Below are positions 7,074-14,841 of a DNA stretch of 46,928 nt, piece after piece. Both the position numbers and the translations under genes were made by a program. Position 1 is the stretch's first letter; each line of letters opens with the position of its first letter. The notes beneath the pieces are model-generated. The model was not told the origin of the DNA, ran no database searches, and saw only the letters and a list, made by a program, of their open reading frames with translations. The stretch is from Candidatus Saccharimonadota bacterium (lineage in GTDB: Bacteria > Patescibacteriota > Saccharimonadia > Saccharimonadales > Saccharimonadaceae), in NCBI GenBank assembly GCA_017514675.1, contig JAFWIY010000017.1:1-46928 (forward strand), written 5' to 3'.

Positions 7074-7471
7074 GAGGCCAAATTCTCGCACCGCGGGCAA
7101 TGATATCCGCCCGCATCTTGAAATCGCGTGAGCCCGCAAGCTGGGCAACGCGATTTTTTGTGTAGCCACTCTCTGTAAGTATCTAATTCATCCTGGATGA
7201 AGTCCTCATCAATCTCCATCTCGTACCTAGTAGCCAACTCCTTAGCCTTTTCCCAAGCCGCACTTTCCATTTTTAGCCGCTCCACATCCAAAGTAAAATC
7301 ATTATGCCCCAAAACTGCGTGCGAAATTTCGTGTAAAAACAGCCACTCATCATGTGGCTCACCAGGGCCAATCACGATAGTCCGCGGCGGCCGAAAGGCA
7401 AACTTCCGCCCCTCCCGAAAACGATATTCGGGGAAATCCTGTTTTATTTTCTCTAAAAAAGCCGCGCGCAT
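7070..7471 (-). CDS. ImmA/IrrE-like zinc metallopeptidase with C-terminal zinc ribbon
   Basis: A 133-residue protein with the gluzincin-type motif LHEISHAVLGH at about residues 46-56 (HEISH binds zinc and supplies the catalytic Glu). A following helix with E69 (KMESAAWEKAKELA) can give the third ligand. The C-terminus adds a four-cysteine ribbon (CPACG at about 114 and CPRC at about 126). Domain order fits short IrrE/ImmA-type peptidases that cleave repressors or regulators, though the ribbon suggests a fusion. It lies 9 bases after the ROK gene stop on the same strand and is probably cotranscribed. Confidence 0.75.
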   Translation of the reverse strand: MRAAFLEKIKQDFPEYRFREGRKFAFRPPRTIVIGPGEPHDEWLFLHEISHAVLGHNDFTLDVERLKMESAAWEKAKELATRYEMEIDEDFIQDELDTYREWLHKKSRCPACGLTRFQDAGGYHCPRCENLAS

Positions 7472-7480
7472 AAGAGGGAA

Positions 7481-8254
7481 CTACTCCCGCTCTTTTTGTT
7501 TGGCATAGATATAGCAGCCATAAATTACTGATTCGTTTGGGCGCTTTGGCCGGCGCAGTTTCACCCCAAGATCCTGCGGCAGATACTTGGCATACAACTT
7601 AAAAATCTTACCCATCGGCCCGCCTAGCACGATCGTATCGGGCTTATATTGCTTAATGATATCCGGTAACCCCAGTGCTATACGCCGAGCGATATCCTCT
7701 AGTTGCTCCTTTTTCCGTAAATTAGTGGCATAATCTACGTGATAAGCACATTCTAGAGCGTGCGCCGAAGCAATATCTTCCCATTCTTTCTTCTGTCCAT
7801 TATACTCATAAATCTTGTGGCCCGGCTCTAGGCTATTCGAGATCGGCAAAATGCGATTTTTCTCGCAGACCCCGCCACCAATGCCAGTTGAAAAAGTCAA
7901 AAAAACCGTGCGCCCTGGCAGCCGAAACGACTCAGAAAGCGCCGCCAAATTCGCATCGTTTTCAAAATAAATCGGCACCCCGAACAACTCACTTATAGGG
8001 GTGAAAATATCAATATTATCCCAATCGCGGTTGCCAAATTTGACTGAATAACTTTTTTGTACAAGGCCCGGAATCGCCACCACGATATTTTTAATTTTGA
8101 ATTTAGTAAACGGCTGCAAATAGTCGCTAAGCTCCGACAAGAACATCCGCTGGTTTTTGGAGGTCTTAAATTTTATCCGCTTTAATACTCGCCCTCGGCT
8201 AGAGAATAGAGCAATCAAAGTTTTAGTCCCACCAATATCTACCGCTAAATACAT
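7481..8254 (-). CDS. ROK-family sugar kinase-like protein lacking the zinc motif
   Basis: A 257-residue ASKHA-fold protein. The phosphate-1 motif VDIGGTKTLIALF (5-17), the substrate/ATP segment ENDANLAALSE (about 98-108) and STGIGGG (about 122-128) are clear, and VLGGPMG near 209 fits the adenosine motif. ROK kinases normally carry CxCGxxGC after GHK; here GHKIYEYNGQKKEWED has no cysteines, so the structural zinc site is lost. It is also shorter than the usual 300 residues. It could phosphorylate glucose or an amino sugar, but specificity is uncertain. Leaderless: TGATATAAT, 6 bases, ATG. Confidence 0.78.
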   Translation of the reverse strand: MYLAVDIGGTKTLIALFSSRGRVLKRIKFKTSKNQRMFLSELSDYLQPFTKFKIKNIVVAIPGLVQKSYSVKFGNRDWDNIDIFTPISELFGVPIYFENDANLAALSESFRLPGRTVFLTFSTGIGGGVCEKNRILPISNSLEPGHKIYEYNGQKKEWEDIASAHALECAYHVDYATNLRKKEQLEDIARRIALGLPDIIKQYKPDTIVLGGPMGKIFKLYAKYLPQDLGVKLRRPKRPNESVIYGCYIYAKQKERE

Positions 8255-8342
8255 ATCTTGATTATATCACGATTTTTTGCTATAATTAAACGAGATGTCT
8301 TCTTGGCTTAAGTCAAGGACAAAGGAAGGAATAAATTTAATT

Positions 8343-9407
8343 ATGGCAAATGCCAAAAAAATCACTATGGATGAGCTCCTTAAAGATGAAGCCGCATCCA
8401 AAAAAGTCATGGCGGGAGATACTGTAAACGGTACAGTATTGTCTGTCAAAAAACACGAAATATTAATTGACCTCGGCGCCCAAGGTGTCGGTTTGGTCCC
8501 ACGCCGCGAAGCGAGCTTCGCGCGCAATTTGAATGTCGGCGATGAGGTTTCCGCCTCTGTCGTAGAGGCCGAGATGGATGATGGGTATGTCCTCCTCTCC
8601 CTCAGGAAAGCCGTCAAAGACAAGGGTTGGGATGAAATTATCGCCAAGTTAGAAAGCGGCGAAACTGTTGAAATCGTTCCGTTTGACGCTAATCGCGGCG
8701 GTCTTCTCGTAGAATACGAAGGTATCCGTGGCTTCTTGCCGGTATCTCAGCTATCCGCCGAGCACTATCCACGCGTAGGCTCCGCCGATAAGGATGAAAT
8801 CTTGCAGAGGCTTAACTCTCTAGTCAACAAGACTATCAAGGTTCGTATCCTTGATGCCAACAAAAAAGACAACAAGCTAATCTTCTCCGAAAAAGAAGCT
8901 GTCAAAGATGGCCTTGCTGAGCGCTTCGCTGAGCTTAAAGTCGGCGACACCATCAAGGGCGTAGTCACTGGCGTAGTAGATTTCGGTGTATTTGTCAATG
9001 TTGACGGTATCGAAGGCTTAGTACATATTTCTGAGATTTCCTGGGAACGTGTTAATAGCCCAGCCGATTATGTTAAGGTTGGCGATACTATTGAGGCTAA
9101 GATTATCGCTATCGACAAGGAGCGCCTATCTCTCTCTATGAAGCAACTCGTAGAAGACCCATGGATATCCGAAGTAGAAGGTCTGAAAAAAGGCTCCAAG
9201 GTAGAGGGTACCATTACTCGCATCACTCCGTTTGGCGCGTTTGTCCAAATCTCCCCAGCTGTGGAAGCTTTGGTGCACGTATCCGAGCTAGGTGAAGGCT
9301 CCGATGTCGACCCAGAAAAGATCTTTACCTTGAACGAGCGCAAGAACTTCAAAGTTCTAGACATCGATAAAGAAGGTCGCAAGATTTCTCTATCCATTAC
9401 AAAATAA
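8343..9407 (+). CDS. rpsA: S1 RNA-binding domain protein (ribosomal protein S1-like)
   Basis: A 354-residue protein with four S1/OB-fold repeats: residues about 18-83, a divergent second repeat about 95-180 (GLLVEYEGIRGFLPVSQL), 195-270 (GDTIKGVVTGVVDFGVFVNV) and 283-354 (GSKVEGTITRITPFGAFVQI). Its four repeats match the short S1 of low-GC Gram-positives and other bacteria. S1 binds mRNA at the small subunit and helps initiation. The promoter TGCTATAAT at 8278-8286 allows two starts: a near-leaderless ATG at 8295, or ATG 8343 behind AAAGGAAGGA. I prefer 8343 because the extra 16 residues only translate the ribosome binding region; this is not certain. Confidence 0.85.
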   Translation: MANAKKITMDELLKDEAASKKVMAGDTVNGTVLSVKKHEILIDLGAQGVGLVPRREASFARNLNVGDEVSASVVEAEMDDGYVLLSLRKAVKDKGWDEIIAKLESGETVEIVPFDANRGGLLVEYEGIRGFLPVSQLSAEHYPRVGSADKDEILQRLNSLVNKTIKVRILDANKKDNKLIFSEKEAVKDGLAERFAELKVGDTIKGVVTGVVDFGVFVNVDGIEGLVHISEISWERVNSPADYVKVGDTIEAKIIAIDKERLSLSMKQLVEDPWISEVEGLKKGSKVEGTITRITPFGAFVQISPAVEALVHVSELGEGSDVDPEKIFTLNERKNFKVLDIDKEGRKISLSITK

Positions 9408-9414
9408 CACAACC

Positions 9415-9449
9415 TAAAAAACTAGCCTGCAAAAAGGCTAGTTTTTTTG
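9415..9449 (+). terminator. Terminator of the S1 gene
   Basis: ACTAGCC (9421-9427) pairs with GGCTAGT (9436-9442), with A before and seven T after. Confidence 0.9.
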
Positions 9450-9452
9450 GTA

Positions 9453-9481
9453 TTGACAAAAATAACCTTAAACGTTATGAT
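9453..9481 (+). promoter_or_regulatory. Promoter of the 9530 gene
   Basis: TTGACA (9453-9458) and TATGAT (9476-9481) with a 17-base spacer. The leader contains GAAAGG about 12 bases before the start. Confidence 0.7.
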
Positions 9482-9529
9482 GAAAGAAATGCATTTAAAT
9501 CTAAAGCCGAAAGAAAGGTTATACAAAAG

Positions 9530-10906
9530 ATGGACAACATAAACAATCCAAACGTTGGAAATAAGGAAAACCCCCTAGCGAAACAATGGGCCAATATGGA
9601 TCCGAGAGGCGAGTATAAGCATATTACAGATGCCGTAGAAAGAAAGATTCAGGAGGCTAAAGACAGCAAGGATCCGCTGCGCATGGCTGTTGAAGCCGCC
9701 GCACAAAAAGCAGCCCCACAGGCGCCAGCGGAAGCGACTCATAGCAAGCCAAGCTCGCAAGAAAATATCTGGGCTGGTCTAGGGGAAGCCATAAGAGAAG
9801 AAAACAACAAAGCGTTGGGGTATGTGTATGAAAATGATTATTATACCAATGATGCTGGCGAAATGGTCCCATCAGGTAATGATTTGACAGAAAGAGAATT
9901 CGAAAACCTGAGAGACAAATATTCGTATACTAAGTCAGCTGAACGTGAAAACAAATGGCGCAATCCACCCCTCGAAACGGTTCCGCACGCCCAGCCGGAG
10001 GTCACCGAACCGGCATCCGTTGAGCCTGAAACCAAAAATAGCACCCAAAATACCGTAGAAACAAAGGCCAATGAGGTCAATTCGGCAAAAGAAATGATCA
10101 GCAAGGAGCACCACGAAAAAATAATTGCCGAGAAACTCGCCGAACAACAGGCTAAAGAGGATTTGAGCCGGCAGCCCGACCAGCAAAAAAGGGACGAGCA
10201 AATACAGCGACTCGAAGCAGATTCACGACAAAAGGATGAGCAGATACGACAACTTAAAGAAGACTTACAAAGTAGGAATGAGCAAATGAAGCAGCTCGAA
10301 AGAAAACTCGACCAGCTAATGCTGATTCTCAATATGGAAAAATCCAAAGCGGCAAATACAACTAACGAAACGAAGCAACTAAAAGTCGAACCGCAAGAAG
10401 TTCAAAACCCGTCAGCATTTTCCGTGGCGACTCAAAAAACAACCGGCGAAGCATCCTCGTCCCATGAAGCCGCTGCAGCACCCGAAACATCCTCGTCCCA
10501 TGAAGCCGCTGCAGTACCCGAAACACCCCAGGCTGACGAAGCTACAACGGCGTCTGTCTCGGAAGCCGAGAAAAGCGGCACCGAAGCCGAGGAAGTTGAA
10601 AGCGAAAACAATATGGAGAAACAACGAGGAAAACTACTAAAGTTCTTGACCAGGCGATTCAGGGGGGAGATAGGGGACGACATTGGCCCCAATGGCTTTA
10701 GATTTATGACTGAACCAAAAGTATACGGCGACAAGCGCAATGCGTATATAGAAGAGATGGATTTATACTATCATGGCGTCATGAAAGAAAACCCAATCGT
10801 AAGAGATGCTATACTGCGTTACTATCGTAATCAGGATATCAACGAAATGGTATTTGGCCCTGATTTTTACAACTACCTTGTCTCGCGTGGCGAAATCCGG
10901 CCTTAG
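9530..10906 (+). CDS. Coiled-coil acidic protein of unknown function
   Basis: A 458-residue hydrophilic protein, not recognised. Residues about 1-190 are charged and low in hydrophobics. Residues about 190-265 form a strong heptad coiled coil (repeated RDEQIQRLE, KDEQIRQLK, RNEQMKQLE units). Residues about 300-365 are Ala/Glu/Ser/Thr-rich and carry a perfect 12-residue tandem duplication. The last 85 residues (TRRFRGEIGDDIGPNGFRFMT ... YNYLVSRGEIRP) look folded and are the likeliest conserved domain. No signal peptide or membrane segment is seen. It is monocistronic, with its own promoter. Style and size recall the 18611 and 29802 proteins, but no shared motif was found by eye. Confidence 0.65.
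   Translation: MDNINNPNVGNKENPLAKQWANMDPRGEYKHITDAVERKIQEAKDSKDPLRMAVEAAAQKAAPQAPAEATHSKPSSQENIWAGLGEAIREENNKALGYVYENDYYTNDAGEMVPSGNDLTEREFENLRDKYSYTKSAERENKWRNPPLETVPHAQPEVTEPASVEPETKNSTQNTVETKANEVNSAKEMISKEHHEKIIAEKLAEQQAKEDLSRQPDQQKRDEQIQRLEADSRQKDEQIRQLKEDLQSRNEQMKQLERKLDQLMLILNMEKSKAANTTNETKQLKVEPQEVQNPSAFSVATQKTTGEASSSHEAAAAPETSSSHEAAAVPETPQADEATTASVSEAEKSGTEAEEVESENNMEKQRGKLLKFLTRRFRGEIGDDIGPNGFRFMTEPKVYGDKRNAYIEEMDLYYHGVMKENPIVRDAILRYYRNQDINEMVFGPDFYNYLVSRGEIRP
10452..10523 (+). repeat. Two tandem 36-nt coding repeats
   Basis: Two adjacent 36-base copies (10452-10487 and 10488-10523) differ at one base and encode SSHEAAAAPET and SSHEAAAVPET. The near identity suggests a recent slippage duplication in a disordered linker, a likely site of length variation between strains. 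Confidence 0.9.
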
Positions 10907-10965
10907 TAGGCCTACCACATTTTTCACGCTTATGATATAATAAATATGTTATAGGAGTTATTTTC

Positions 10966-12684
10966 GTGAAAAAGAATCAAAAAACCAACAAGCAGCCATG
11001 GTTTAAATACTACGAAGAAGACGGTGTGTCTAGTAGCATAGAGTATCCAGATTGTTCGATGGTGGATATGGTTATCCAATCGGCCGAGAAATGGCCAGAC
11101 AATACGGCTTATAGCTACTACGGCCACAAAGTTACCTACAAAAACTTTGTCAAAAAAATCGAAAAAACCGCCCGCGCTCTCAAAAACTACGGCGTCAAAG
11201 AAGGCGATCGCGTTACTATCTGTATGCCCAATACACCAGAGGGCATTACGATGGTTTATGCCGTCAATATGGTTGGCGCAGTTTGTAATATGGTACACCC
11301 ATTGTCATCCGAAAAAGAGCTAGAGTACTACATCAAAGTCGCCGAGTCTAAATATGTCCTAGTAATTGATGCAGTTTTTGATAAAATCTATCGTCTTCGC
11401 GACACTGCACAGCTAGAGCGCATCATCGTAGTTCGCCCATCAGATGGTCTAGGGTTTTTAAAGAAGAAACTCTACAATACTCTTCACATTAAAAAGGTTA
11501 GGTTGCCAGCCAATGACAGTCGCGTGGTCTTGTGGGAAGACTTTATTGCCAATTCCTACTTCTATCAGGGAAATTATCATGAAGAACGCGGCGCAAATGA
11601 CCTTGCGGTAATTATGTATTCTGGTGGCACTACTGGCGCCCCTAAAGCTGTAATGCTCTCAAATCTCAATATCAACGCCGAGTCTATTTGTGATACTGCC
11701 ATGATTCGCCAGTGTATTCCAGGGGCAACAGTCTTGTCAATTCTACCACTATTTCACTGTTTTGGTCTGGGTGTTTGTATTCATACTCCACTATCAAAAG
11801 GTATGGGCTGTATCTTGATTCCAGCCTTCTCGCACAAGCAGTTTGCGGATATGATCAAGAAAAACTCCCCTAATTTCATCGTGGGCGTACCTACTCTATT
11901 TGAAGCATTGATTAATACCAAGCTCAAGAAAAACGACCTAGAATCTGTCACCGCAGTAATCTGTGGTGGCGATGCCTTGAATCAGACTCTCCGCGACAAG
12001 GTCAACGAGTTCTTAAAGAGTCACGGTTCCAACGCCAAAATCCGGGTTGGCTACGGCCTTACCGAAGGTTCCGGCGCGGTTTGCTTGTCTCCCGAAAACA
12101 CCTTTGCCGATGGCATTATTGGTGTACCATTCCCGGATATGGGCTTTAAAATCATCAAAAACGACACTTTCAAGGAATTGCCAGTCGGCGAAGAGGGTGA
12201 GATTTGCATCTCTGGTCCGTTAGTGATGATGGGTTATCTCGGTGACGATGCCGAAACTGCTCAAACTTTGCGACTTCACGATGATGGTAAAATCTGGCTC
12301 CATACTGGCGATCTCGGTCGTTTAGGTGATGACGGACTAATTTACTTCGCTCAGCGTTTGAAGCGTATGATTATCTCCTCCGGTTACAATATCTATCCGA
12401 CCCATCTAGAATCTATCATCAACTCGCACGAGGGCGTGCTCACTTCCACCGTGATTGGTATTGACCACCCCTACAAGGGCCAAGTACCAAAAGCCTTTAT
12501 CGTTTTGAAGCCAGGCTACAAAGCAGGGAAGAAAGTCGAAAAAGAAATCCGAGCCTTACTAGAGCGCAACGTACCAATTTATGCTCTGCCAACCGCTTAC
12601 GAATTTCGCGATAAACTGCCTCAGACTCTAGTCGGTAAAGTCGCCTTCAAAAAACTCGAAGCCGAAGAAAAAACCAAGAAATAA
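10966..12684 (+). CDS. AMP-forming acyl-CoA synthetase-like protein
   Basis: A 572-residue adenylate-forming enzyme. Core motifs are in order: YSGGTTGAPK (218-227, phosphate loop), YGLTEGSG (about 364-371), HTGDLGRLGDDGLIYF (about 445), RLKRMIISSGYNIYPTHLE (hinge) and the C-terminal catalytic lysine region LVGKVAFKKLE. It would adenylate a carboxylic acid, probably a medium or long-chain fatty acid, and pass it to CoA or another thiol. GTG start at 10966 behind ATAGGAG; TGATATAAT lies about 30 bases upstream. No other lipid gene is nearby. In reduced-genome lineages that scavenge lipids, it may activate host-derived fatty acids; that is inference. Confidence 0.87.
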   Translation: MKKNQKTNKQPWFKYYEEDGVSSSIEYPDCSMVDMVIQSAEKWPDNTAYSYYGHKVTYKNFVKKIEKTARALKNYGVKEGDRVTICMPNTPEGITMVYAVNMVGAVCNMVHPLSSEKELEYYIKVAESKYVLVIDAVFDKIYRLRDTAQLERIIVVRPSDGLGFLKKKLYNTLHIKKVRLPANDSRVVLWEDFIANSYFYQGNYHEERGANDLAVIMYSGGTTGAPKAVMLSNLNINAESICDTAMIRQCIPGATVLSILPLFHCFGLGVCIHTPLSKGMGCILIPAFSHKQFADMIKKNSPNFIVGVPTLFEALINTKLKKNDLESVTAVICGGDALNQTLRDKVNEFLKSHGSNAKIRVGYGLTEGSGAVCLSPENTFADGIIGVPFPDMGFKIIKNDTFKELPVGEEGEICISGPLVMMGYLGDDAETAQTLRLHDDGKIWLHTGDLGRLGDDGLIYFAQRLKRMIISSGYNIYPTHLESIINSHEGVLTSTVIGIDHPYKGQVPKAFIVLKPGYKAGKKVEKEIRALLERNVPIYALPTAYEFRDKLPQTLVGKVAFKKLEAEEKTKK

Positions 12685-12717
12685 ATAAATGGCGCCTCGA
12701 GGAGGCGCTATTTATTT
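12683..12717. terminator. Bidirectional terminator between convergent genes
   Basis: AAATAAAT.GCGCCT pairs with AGGCGC.ATTTATTT around CGAGG. The A/T flanks serve both the acyl-CoA synthetase gene and the ATPase gene that converges on it. Confidence 0.85.
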
Positions 12718-12729
12718 GGTAATATTATG

Positions 12730-14280
12730 TTATTTGAACAAATCCTTCAAGATTTTGTTGGTAATTTTGCGACCAACTGTACTGCCGAGCGACCCGACTA
12801 CGTTACCTAAGAAACGGTCACCAAGAGTCTTGGATTTTGACTTGGCGGCAGAGGCGGCCTTTTCAGCGGCTTTACGCTCCTTTTCAGCAAGCTTAGCCTG
12901 CTCGTCTGCGGCTTTAGCGGCGGCTTTATCGGCCTCGGCTTGTTGTTTAGCCGCGAGCTCCGCTTCCACACGAGCCTGCTCTTCGGCGGCTTTAGTTTGA
13001 GCTTTTTGTTCAATAATTTCGGCGGCAGATTCTGGATCCAGTGTCTCATCATACTTTCCGGCCAACGAACTATTATTGATTACTTTATTACGAGTAATTC
13101 CATCAATTGCTCCCATCATGCTTTGCGGTGGCAAAATTGTTGCTCGTTCCACAATCTCTGGCGCACCCTTTTCGTCTTGGAAGGAAATTAGTGCTTCTCC
13201 GGTACCAAGCTCCAAAATCGCTTTTTCGGTATCAAATTTTGGGTTCGTACGGAACGCTTGCGCTGCCGCTTTCACTGATTTTTGTTCAGACGGCGTATAA
13301 GCTCTTAAGGAATGCTGCACTCTGTTGCCGAGCTGCGCCAAAACTTCATCCGGCACATCAGTCGGACTTTGAGAAATAAAGTATAGCCCAATCCCGCGCG
13401 AGCGAATCAGCTTTACCACCTGCGTAATCCGCTTCAATCTATAAGCTGGCATATTATGGAATAAAAGATGCGCCTCATCAAAGAAGAATACCAGTTTTGG
13501 CTTATCCAAGTCGCCAACCTCTGGTGAAGTAGAAAATAGCGTGGTAAGTAGCCAGAGCAAAAACGCCGCATACATATCTGGACTTTCAAATAGCGTGACC
13601 GCATGAAGGATATTAATTACGCCACGGCCATCTTCGATATCAAAGAAATCTTTCACGTCCAGCGCTGGTTGACCAAAGAAATGACCAGCCCCTTGATTTT
13701 CTAGCGTCAGAAGGGAACGCTGAATCACGCCAATACTCTGCGCCGTAATGTTGCCGTATTTGGCGGTATATTTGTCCTTATTTTCGCTTACATATTGAAG
13801 CACCGCGCGCAGATCCTTCAGGTCAATTAGCGCCAGATTCTCATCCTTAGCAATCGCAAAAGCAATCGCAAGGTTACCTTCCTGAGCTTCAGATAAGCCT
13901 AGCATAATTGAAAGCACTTCTGGCCCCACCGCCTCTACTGTAGCGCGAATTGGGTGACCGTCTTGACCGTAAAGGTCCCAAAACCGCACCGGAAATTCTT
14001 TCGCCTCAAAATCCTTAATTGCCAATTTGTCCAAGCGCTTTTGGATATTCTCGTTGATGTCACCTTTAACCGCAGTTCCCGCAATATCGCCTTTTACATC
14101 GGCCAAGAAGACTGGCACGCCTGCGTCAGAAAAACTTTCTGCCATTACTTTAAGTGTAATAGTCTTGCCCGAGCCAGATGCGCCGGTAATAATTCCATGC
14201 CGATTTGCCATCTGCGGCAAAATATAAAGCTCCTTTTTGTCTGCGGTTTTTCCAATCAAAAGCTTTTCGTTGTAATACAT
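12730..14280 (-). CDS. HerA-like helicase-family ATPase (DUF853 type)
   Basis: A 516-residue P-loop ATPase of the HerA/FtsK superfamily. Walker A GASGSGKT is at 33-40, a VFLADVKGDIAG motif follows near 60-71, and Walker B (KLVFFFDEAHLLF) is near residue 285, followed by a sensor region SRGIGLYFISQSPTDVPDEVL. The last 110 residues are an Ala/Glu/Lys coiled coil ending in a short conserved tail (LGDRFLGNVVGSLGSTVG). DUF853 proteins are cytosolic ATPases of unknown role. The start at 14280 follows AAAGGAG; a TTG-type extension to 14301 would contain that site. It lies 10 bases downstream of the DUF1307-like gene, as an operon. Confidence 0.82.
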   Translation of the reverse strand: MYYNEKLLIGKTADKKELYILPQMANRHGIITGASGSGKTITLKVMAESFSDAGVPVFLADVKGDIAGTAVKGDINENIQKRLDKLAIKDFEAKEFPVRFWDLYGQDGHPIRATVEAVGPEVLSIMLGLSEAQEGNLAIAFAIAKDENLALIDLKDLRAVLQYVSENKDKYTAKYGNITAQSIGVIQRSLLTLENQGAGHFFGQPALDVKDFFDIEDGRGVINILHAVTLFESPDMYAAFLLWLLTTLFSTSPEVGDLDKPKLVFFFDEAHLLFHNMPAYRLKRITQVVKLIRSRGIGLYFISQSPTDVPDEVLAQLGNRVQHSLRAYTPSEQKSVKAAAQAFRTNPKFDTEKAILELGTGEALISFQDEKGAPEIVERATILPPQSMMGAIDGITRNKVINNSSLAGKYDETLDPESAAEIIEQKAQTKAAEEQARVEAELAAKQQAEADKAAAKAADEQAKLAEKERKAAEKAASAAKSKSKTLGDRFLGNVVGSLGSTVGRKITNKILKDLFK

Positions 14281-14290
14281 TCTTACTCCT

Positions 14291-14800
14291 TTACTCTTCA
14301 ACCTTAGTAAAGCCAGAATCTTCTAGCCATTTAGTAGATTTTTCTAAGCTCCATCCCTGTTCAGTATCGCCTTCGAAGTATGCCCCAACGATATCTTTTA
14401 ATTTATCTTTGTCGACAACATTAAAGTCAATCGAGACGTTTTCGATAGCCTTATCGTCGTGATATTCAACGGTATCTTCGTATCCATCGATTTCGAGGGC
14501 GTCTTTCAAGACTTCTTCCATAGCCGGGTCAAGAATAGCTCCAGCTTCCTCTTTAGTTGTTGCGCCAAGTACGGAATAGGGAATAGTATTTTTCGCTGTC
14601 TGCTTGTAAACCAGTCCGTCTTTGGCGTAATAAGTTAAACTCATAGTGATGCCATCGCTGACTTTTTCGTAAGTCACCACTTGCTCATTACCGCCAGAAT
14701 TCCTATTTAGAACTAGTACTAGCGCTATCACAAAAGTCACTATGCCAGCAACTATCGCCACAATAATATTAGTGTTATTATTATTTTTTCCTTTAGTCAT
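14291..14800 (-). CDS. Membrane-anchored DUF1307/YehR-like protein
   Basis: A 169-residue protein with one N-terminal membrane segment (about residues 12-31) and an extracytoplasmic domain. The domain pattern (YYAKDGLVYKQTAKNTIPYS, then EEAGAILD, VEYHDDKAIENVSIDF, and LEDSGFTKVEE at the end) matches DUF1307 (YehR family), usually lipoproteins of unknown role. Here a membrane anchor replaces the lipobox. AGGAGG precedes the start. First gene of an operon with the HerA-like ATPase and divergent from the 14842 gene. Confidence 0.72.
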   Translation of the reverse strand: MTKGKNNNNTNIIVAIVAGIVTFVIALVLVLNRNSGGNEQVVTYEKVSDGITMSLTYYAKDGLVYKQTAKNTIPYSVLGATTKEEAGAILDPAMEEVLKDALEIDGYEDTVEYHDDKAIENVSIDFNVVDKDKLKDIVGAYFEGDTEQGWSLEKSTKWLEDSGFTKVEE

Positions 14801-14841
14801 TTAGCCTCCTTTTTGTTATTTTATCATGATATAATCAAAAC

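Noticed and set aside
9841-10740. Several long minus-strand frames over the 9530 gene
   Set aside because: They mirror the coiled-coil and Ala/Glu repeats of the plus-strand gene and have no start signals.
12689-13379. Plus-strand frames opposite the HerA-like ATPase C-terminus
   Set aside because: They are the reverse of an Ala/Glu/Lys coiled coil and lack promoters or ribosome binding sites.
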